From the NCBI GenBank assembly GCA_947500845.1, contig CANMTP010000006.1, positions 62,001 through 126,000 of the forward strand: a stretch of 64,000 nucleotides of DNA. The letters run 5' to 3'. Below the pieces are notes generated by a model. The model was not told the origin of the DNA, did no database searches, and saw only the letters and a list, made by a program, of their open reading frames with translations. The translations under genes were made by a program, and so were the position numbers. Origin of the DNA: an uncultured Aquimarina sp. (lineage in GTDB: Bacteria; Bacteroidota; Bacteroidia; Flavobacteriales; Flavobacteriaceae). Shown here piece after piece: positions 63,104-64,000 of this stretch (its first letter is position 1; each line of letters begins with the position of its first letter).

Positions 63104-64000
63104 ATGAAAAAATATATACTCAAAGCCCAAAATATATCGCTAATATCGTTACTATGTGCTGCGTTGTTTTCTTTTATTACTTATGAGAATAATAACAGGC
63201 TTATTGAAGATATTTATACTCAGACCGATCGCCCTTTTTATTTTCCCGGAGAAACTATCTGGTTTAAATCCTATATTGTTGATGAAGCTCATACAATTAC
63301 TACAATAAGTGAGGCTATGTATGCTGAACTTATTTCCCCAAAAGGAGCAGTGGTAAAAAAACTGAAAATAGGTATCAACCAAGGATACGCTTATGGCAAT
63401 TTTGATACAAAACAAGATTGGGTAGGAGGGATCTATACCCTAAAGATGTACACCAATTGGATGCGAAATTATGGTGAGAGTGCCTATTTTACTAAAAAGA
63501 TAACCCTCCAGAAAATAATACGGCCTGACGCCTTGCTTACACTAAAGTTTGAGAAAGAAGGATATGGTAAATATTCAAATGTGATTGCCAATTTTGAAGC
63601 AAAGGATCTTAAAAATAATCCCATAGCTAACAAAGAGATCACCTATGAGGTTGCAGTGAAGGGTAAAAGAATATATTCTGGAACCATAACGACTAATGAT
63701 CAGGGAAAAGCTAAGCCAGTTTTTACCTTGCCAGATGATTTAAATACTATCGACGTAGTACTTACGGTATTACTTCTTTACAATGACGCTAAAGAATCTA
63801 TATCTCGCAGTATTCCTGTTGTTTTGGACACTATTGATCTTCAGTTTTTTCCTGAAAGTGGAAAAATTATAGCTGGGACAACTAATATGGTGGCATTTAA
63901 AGCTGTTAATGAGTTTGGTAAACCCGTTGATGTTTCAGGCAATATCATAAATCAAAGAGGAATAGTTGTAACATCATTTAGTAGTCATCATGATGGGATG
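63104..64000 (+). CDS. MG2 (alpha-2-macroglobulin-like) domain protein, 3' partial
   Basis: Open from the ATG at 63104 to the right edge (299 codons), so the C-terminus is missing. After a hydrophobic signal (LISLLCAALFSFITY), YTQTDRPFYFPGETIWFKSY is the MG2 mark, and YTLKMYTNWMRNYGESAYF and FFPESGKIIAGTTNMVAFKA are the further blocks of the Bacteroidota surface group with macroglobulin-like domains. From memory, full-length relatives (about 800 residues) often end in a carboxypeptidase-regulatory plus TonB-plug domain. This cannot be checked here. It is clearly in an operon with the upstream plugless barrel. Confidence 0.85.
   Translation, partial: MKKYILKAQNISLISLLCAALFSFITYENNNRLIEDIYTQTDRPFYFPGETIWFKSYIVDEAHTITTISEAMYAELISPKGAVVKKLKIGINQGYAYGNFDTKQDWVGGIYTLKMYTNWMRNYGESAYFTKKITLQKIIRPDALLTLKFEKEGYGKYSNVIANFEAKDLKNNPIANKEITYEVAVKGKRIYSGTITTNDQGKAKPVFTLPDDLNTIDVVLTVLLLYNDAKESISRSIPVVLDTIDLQFFPESGKIIAGTTNMVAFKAVNEFGKPVDVSGNIINQRGIVVTSFSSHHDGM

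Noticed and set aside
1-64000. tRNA, rRNA, CRISPR arrays, riboswitches, phage genes
   Set aside because: None recognised by eye; a tRNAscan or Infernal search would be needed to exclude small RNAs.

Overview
The window looks like a chromosomal segment of a marine flavobacterium (Bacteroidota, Flavobacteriaceae; Aquimarina-like is my guess from protein flavour, not proven). The DNA is AT-rich. Many genes encode lipoproteins with a short signal and a Ser/Gly-Cys lipobox. Typical Bacteroidota families are present: SusC-like barrel, DUF5916, MG2 protein, HEIGH peptidase, menaquinone genes and Thermus-type isocitrate dehydrogenase. Several intergenic regions carry the Bacteroidota -7 promoter box TAnnTTTG. 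I saw no rRNA, tRNA, CRISPR array, phage or complete insertion sequence.

Layout. 1-9810: the end of an FAD dehydrogenase, a GAF histidine kinase, a two-gene operon of a PhoX-like lipoprotein and a di-heme peroxidase, isocitrate dehydrogenase, a DUF2400 protein and a membrane-anchored AraC-type regulator. 10290-17720: a HEIGH metalloprotease, a LolD-like ATPase, a DUF5916 outer-membrane protein, msrA-folE and small envelope proteins. 17898-21577: serA, serC, a LuxC-like acyl-CoA reductase and a divergent ferredoxin. 21692-27177: a beta-barrel protein, a tandem pair of membrane-anchored alpha/beta hydrolases, a gene-free kilobase with a perfect hairpin, and a GH13 amylase. 27467-32206: the menaquinone cluster menA - MBL hydrolase - menC - CPBP protease - menE. 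32340-44931: housekeeping and transport genes, including an M24 peptidase, an acyl-CoA carboxylase beta subunit, EttA, a HAD hydrolase, a CAT-like gene broken by an in-frame TAG, an RluE-like pseudouridine synthase, a cold-shock-domain protein, TauE/SafE and SulP transporters.

44932-51600 is the most accessory-looking part. It holds a HipBA-type kinase module behind four evenly built 22-bp operator-like repeats, a DMT exporter, an FRG-domain protein, a zinc alcohol dehydrogenase whose last residues are lost by a small deletion, an Old Yellow Enzyme, and a 128-bp palindromic repeat element. 51599-60017 has an alpha/beta hydrolase, a soluble sugar dehydrogenase, pirin, a Kef-type antiporter overlapping a glutaredoxin-like gene, and a serine hydrolase with TPRs. 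The right edge (60247-64000) carries a SusC-like barrel that seems to lack its plug domain, followed after 4 bp by an MG2 (macroglobulin-like) protein cut by the window edge. This pair is the best candidate for an unusual system: it may be a two-piece outer-membrane transporter.
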